Shown here: piece by piece, positions 4,914-5,746 of the stretch
Layout: each line of letters begins with the position of its first letter
How positions within the stretch are numbered: position 1 is the stretch's first letter
DNA from: an uncultured Peptococcaceae bacterium
GTDB taxonomy: Bacteria > Bacillota > Dehalobacteriia > UBA4068 > UBA4997
Direction of reading: 5' to 3'
Assembly: GCA_947626615.1 (NCBI GenBank)
Contig: CANQSW010000086.1
Location: 1 to 5,746, forward strand
DNA length: 5,746 nt
The notes under the pieces: model-generated
Databases searched by the model: none
What the model saw: the letters and a program-made list of their open reading frames with translations, nothing else
What the model was told of the DNA's origin: nothing
Made by a program: the position numbers and the translations under genes

Positions 4914-5746
4914 ATGAGTTTACAGATTACATTCCCAGATGGGGCGCAGAAAAAGTTCGATTCTCCGCTGACCGCGCTGGAGGTGGCCAAAACTATCAGC
5001 AACAAGCTGGCCAAAAAGGCGTTGGCGGCCAAGGTGAACGGCCAGGTGGTCGATCTGACCAAGCCGCTGGACGGCAATATCGAACTTCAGATATTGACGT
5101 TTGACGACGAGGAGGGCAAGCACGTTTTCTGGCACAGCTCGGCTCACATAATGGCGCAGGCCATAAAACGCCTGTTCCCCGACACGCAGTTTGCTATCGG
5201 CCCGGCGATCAAAGAGGGCTTTTATTACGACGTGGACAGCTCGCACGTTTTCGTGCCGGAGGATATGCCGGCGATCCAGCAGGAGATGCTGAAGATCGCC
5301 GCCGAAGACCTGGAGTTTACGCGCCGCGAGCTGCCGCGCGCCGAAGCGCTGGAATTTTTTACCGCCCGGGGCGAGGGCTATAAACAGATACTTATCAACG
5401 ATCTGCCGGAGGACGCGGTCATCAGCACCTACACCCAGGGCGATTTCACCGATCTCTGCCGCGGGCCGCACCTGCCGCGCACGGGTTTTGTGAAGGCGGC
5501 GGCGATACTTTCCTTCGCCGGGGCCTACTGGCGGGGCGACGCGAAGAACAAAATGCTGCAGCGTATCTACGCTATAACCTTCCCGGAGCAAAAGGAGCTG
5601 GACGCTTATCTCTTCCGGCTGGAGGAGGCCAAAAAGCGCGACCACCGCAAGCTGGGCAGAGAGCTGGGCCTGTTCATGCTCGCCGACGAGGGGCCGGGCT
5701 TCCCGTTCTTCCTGCCCAAGGGCATGGTGCTGCGCAACACCCTGCT
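4914..5746 (+). CDS. thrS: Threonyl-tRNA synthetase, N-terminal 277 residues (3' truncated by the window)
   Basis: ThrRS attaches threonine to tRNA-Thr in the cytoplasm and removes mischarged serine. The ATG at 4914 follows AGAGGT (4901-4906) by 7 nt. Residues 1-62 form the TGS domain. The editing domain follows: HSSAH (His74, His78) and CRGPH (Cys182, His186), equivalent to the four editing-site residues of the E. coli enzyme. The catalytic core begins with DHRKLGRELGLF (243-254) and GPGFPFFLPKGM (260-271), the class II lead-in to motif 1. Family members are about 635-645 residues, so somewhat over half the gene lies beyond the right edge. The frame has no stop to the end. The perfect promoter and short leader suggest strong expression; no T-box fits in the leader. 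Confidence 0.97.
   Translation, partial: MSLQITFPDGAQKKFDSPLTALEVAKTISNKLAKKALAAKVNGQVVDLTKPLDGNIELQILTFDDEEGKHVFWHSSAHIMAQAIKRLFPDTQFAIGPAIKEGFYYDVDSSHVFVPEDMPAIQQEMLKIAAEDLEFTRRELPRAEALEFFTARGEGYKQILINDLPEDAVISTYTQGDFTDLCRGPHLPRTGFVKAAAILSFAGAYWRGDAKNKMLQRIYAITFPEQKELDAYLFRLEEAKKRDHRKLGRELGLFMLADEGPGFPFFLPKGMVLRNTL

Noticed and set aside
4893..5645. Minus-strand frames opposite thrS
   Set aside because: The plus strand encodes threonyl-tRNA synthetase with all four editing-site residues intact, so these frames are shadows.

Overview
The window looks like chromosomal DNA of a Bacillota-type anaerobe. It is moderately GC-rich with AT-rich intergenic gaps, strong GGAGG-type ribosome binding sites, consensus sigma-70/sigma-A promoter boxes and compact intrinsic terminators. 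A Negativicutes or clostridial host is my guess; nothing here fixes the taxon. No tRNA, rRNA, CRISPR array, insertion sequence or phage gene was seen.

Layout, left to right. (1) Positions 1-181 (+) hold the tail of a protein with a peptidoglycan-binding repeat, closed by a strong terminator. (2) A 42-residue CxxC micro-protein gene lies on the minus strand (378-506) with its own Shine-Dalgarno and terminator. (3) An AT-rich divergent gap (507-789) contains a nested palindrome and an orphan terminator-like hairpin. (4) A plus-strand gene (790-1989) encodes a 7-TM hemolysin III/PAQR protein fused to a C-terminal domain of about 178 residues. That domain carries an HEYGH zincin motif and a downstream glutamate in an ELSANKYA context. 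(5) A bidirectional terminator (2015-2057) separates it from the converging minus-strand operon. (6) That operon is transcribed right to left: two short chromate-transporter (CHR) subunits overlapping by ATGA, then a two-HKD cardiolipin synthase 12 nt downstream. (7) A compact divergent promoter region (4759-4913) has two promoters whose -35 boxes lie on the same bases. (8) The first 277 codons of threonyl-tRNA synthetase (thrS) run off the right edge.

Most genes are envelope or membrane functions: cell-wall binding, a PAQR-like integral membrane hydrolase, anion transport and cardiolipin synthesis. thrS is housekeeping. The item most likely to be new is the hemolysin III-zincin fusion. It combines two putative zinc sites in one polypeptide, and the positive-inside rule puts the zincin domain on the outer face of the membrane. 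The micro-protein next to it is a second candidate. Both need homology searches that could not be run here.
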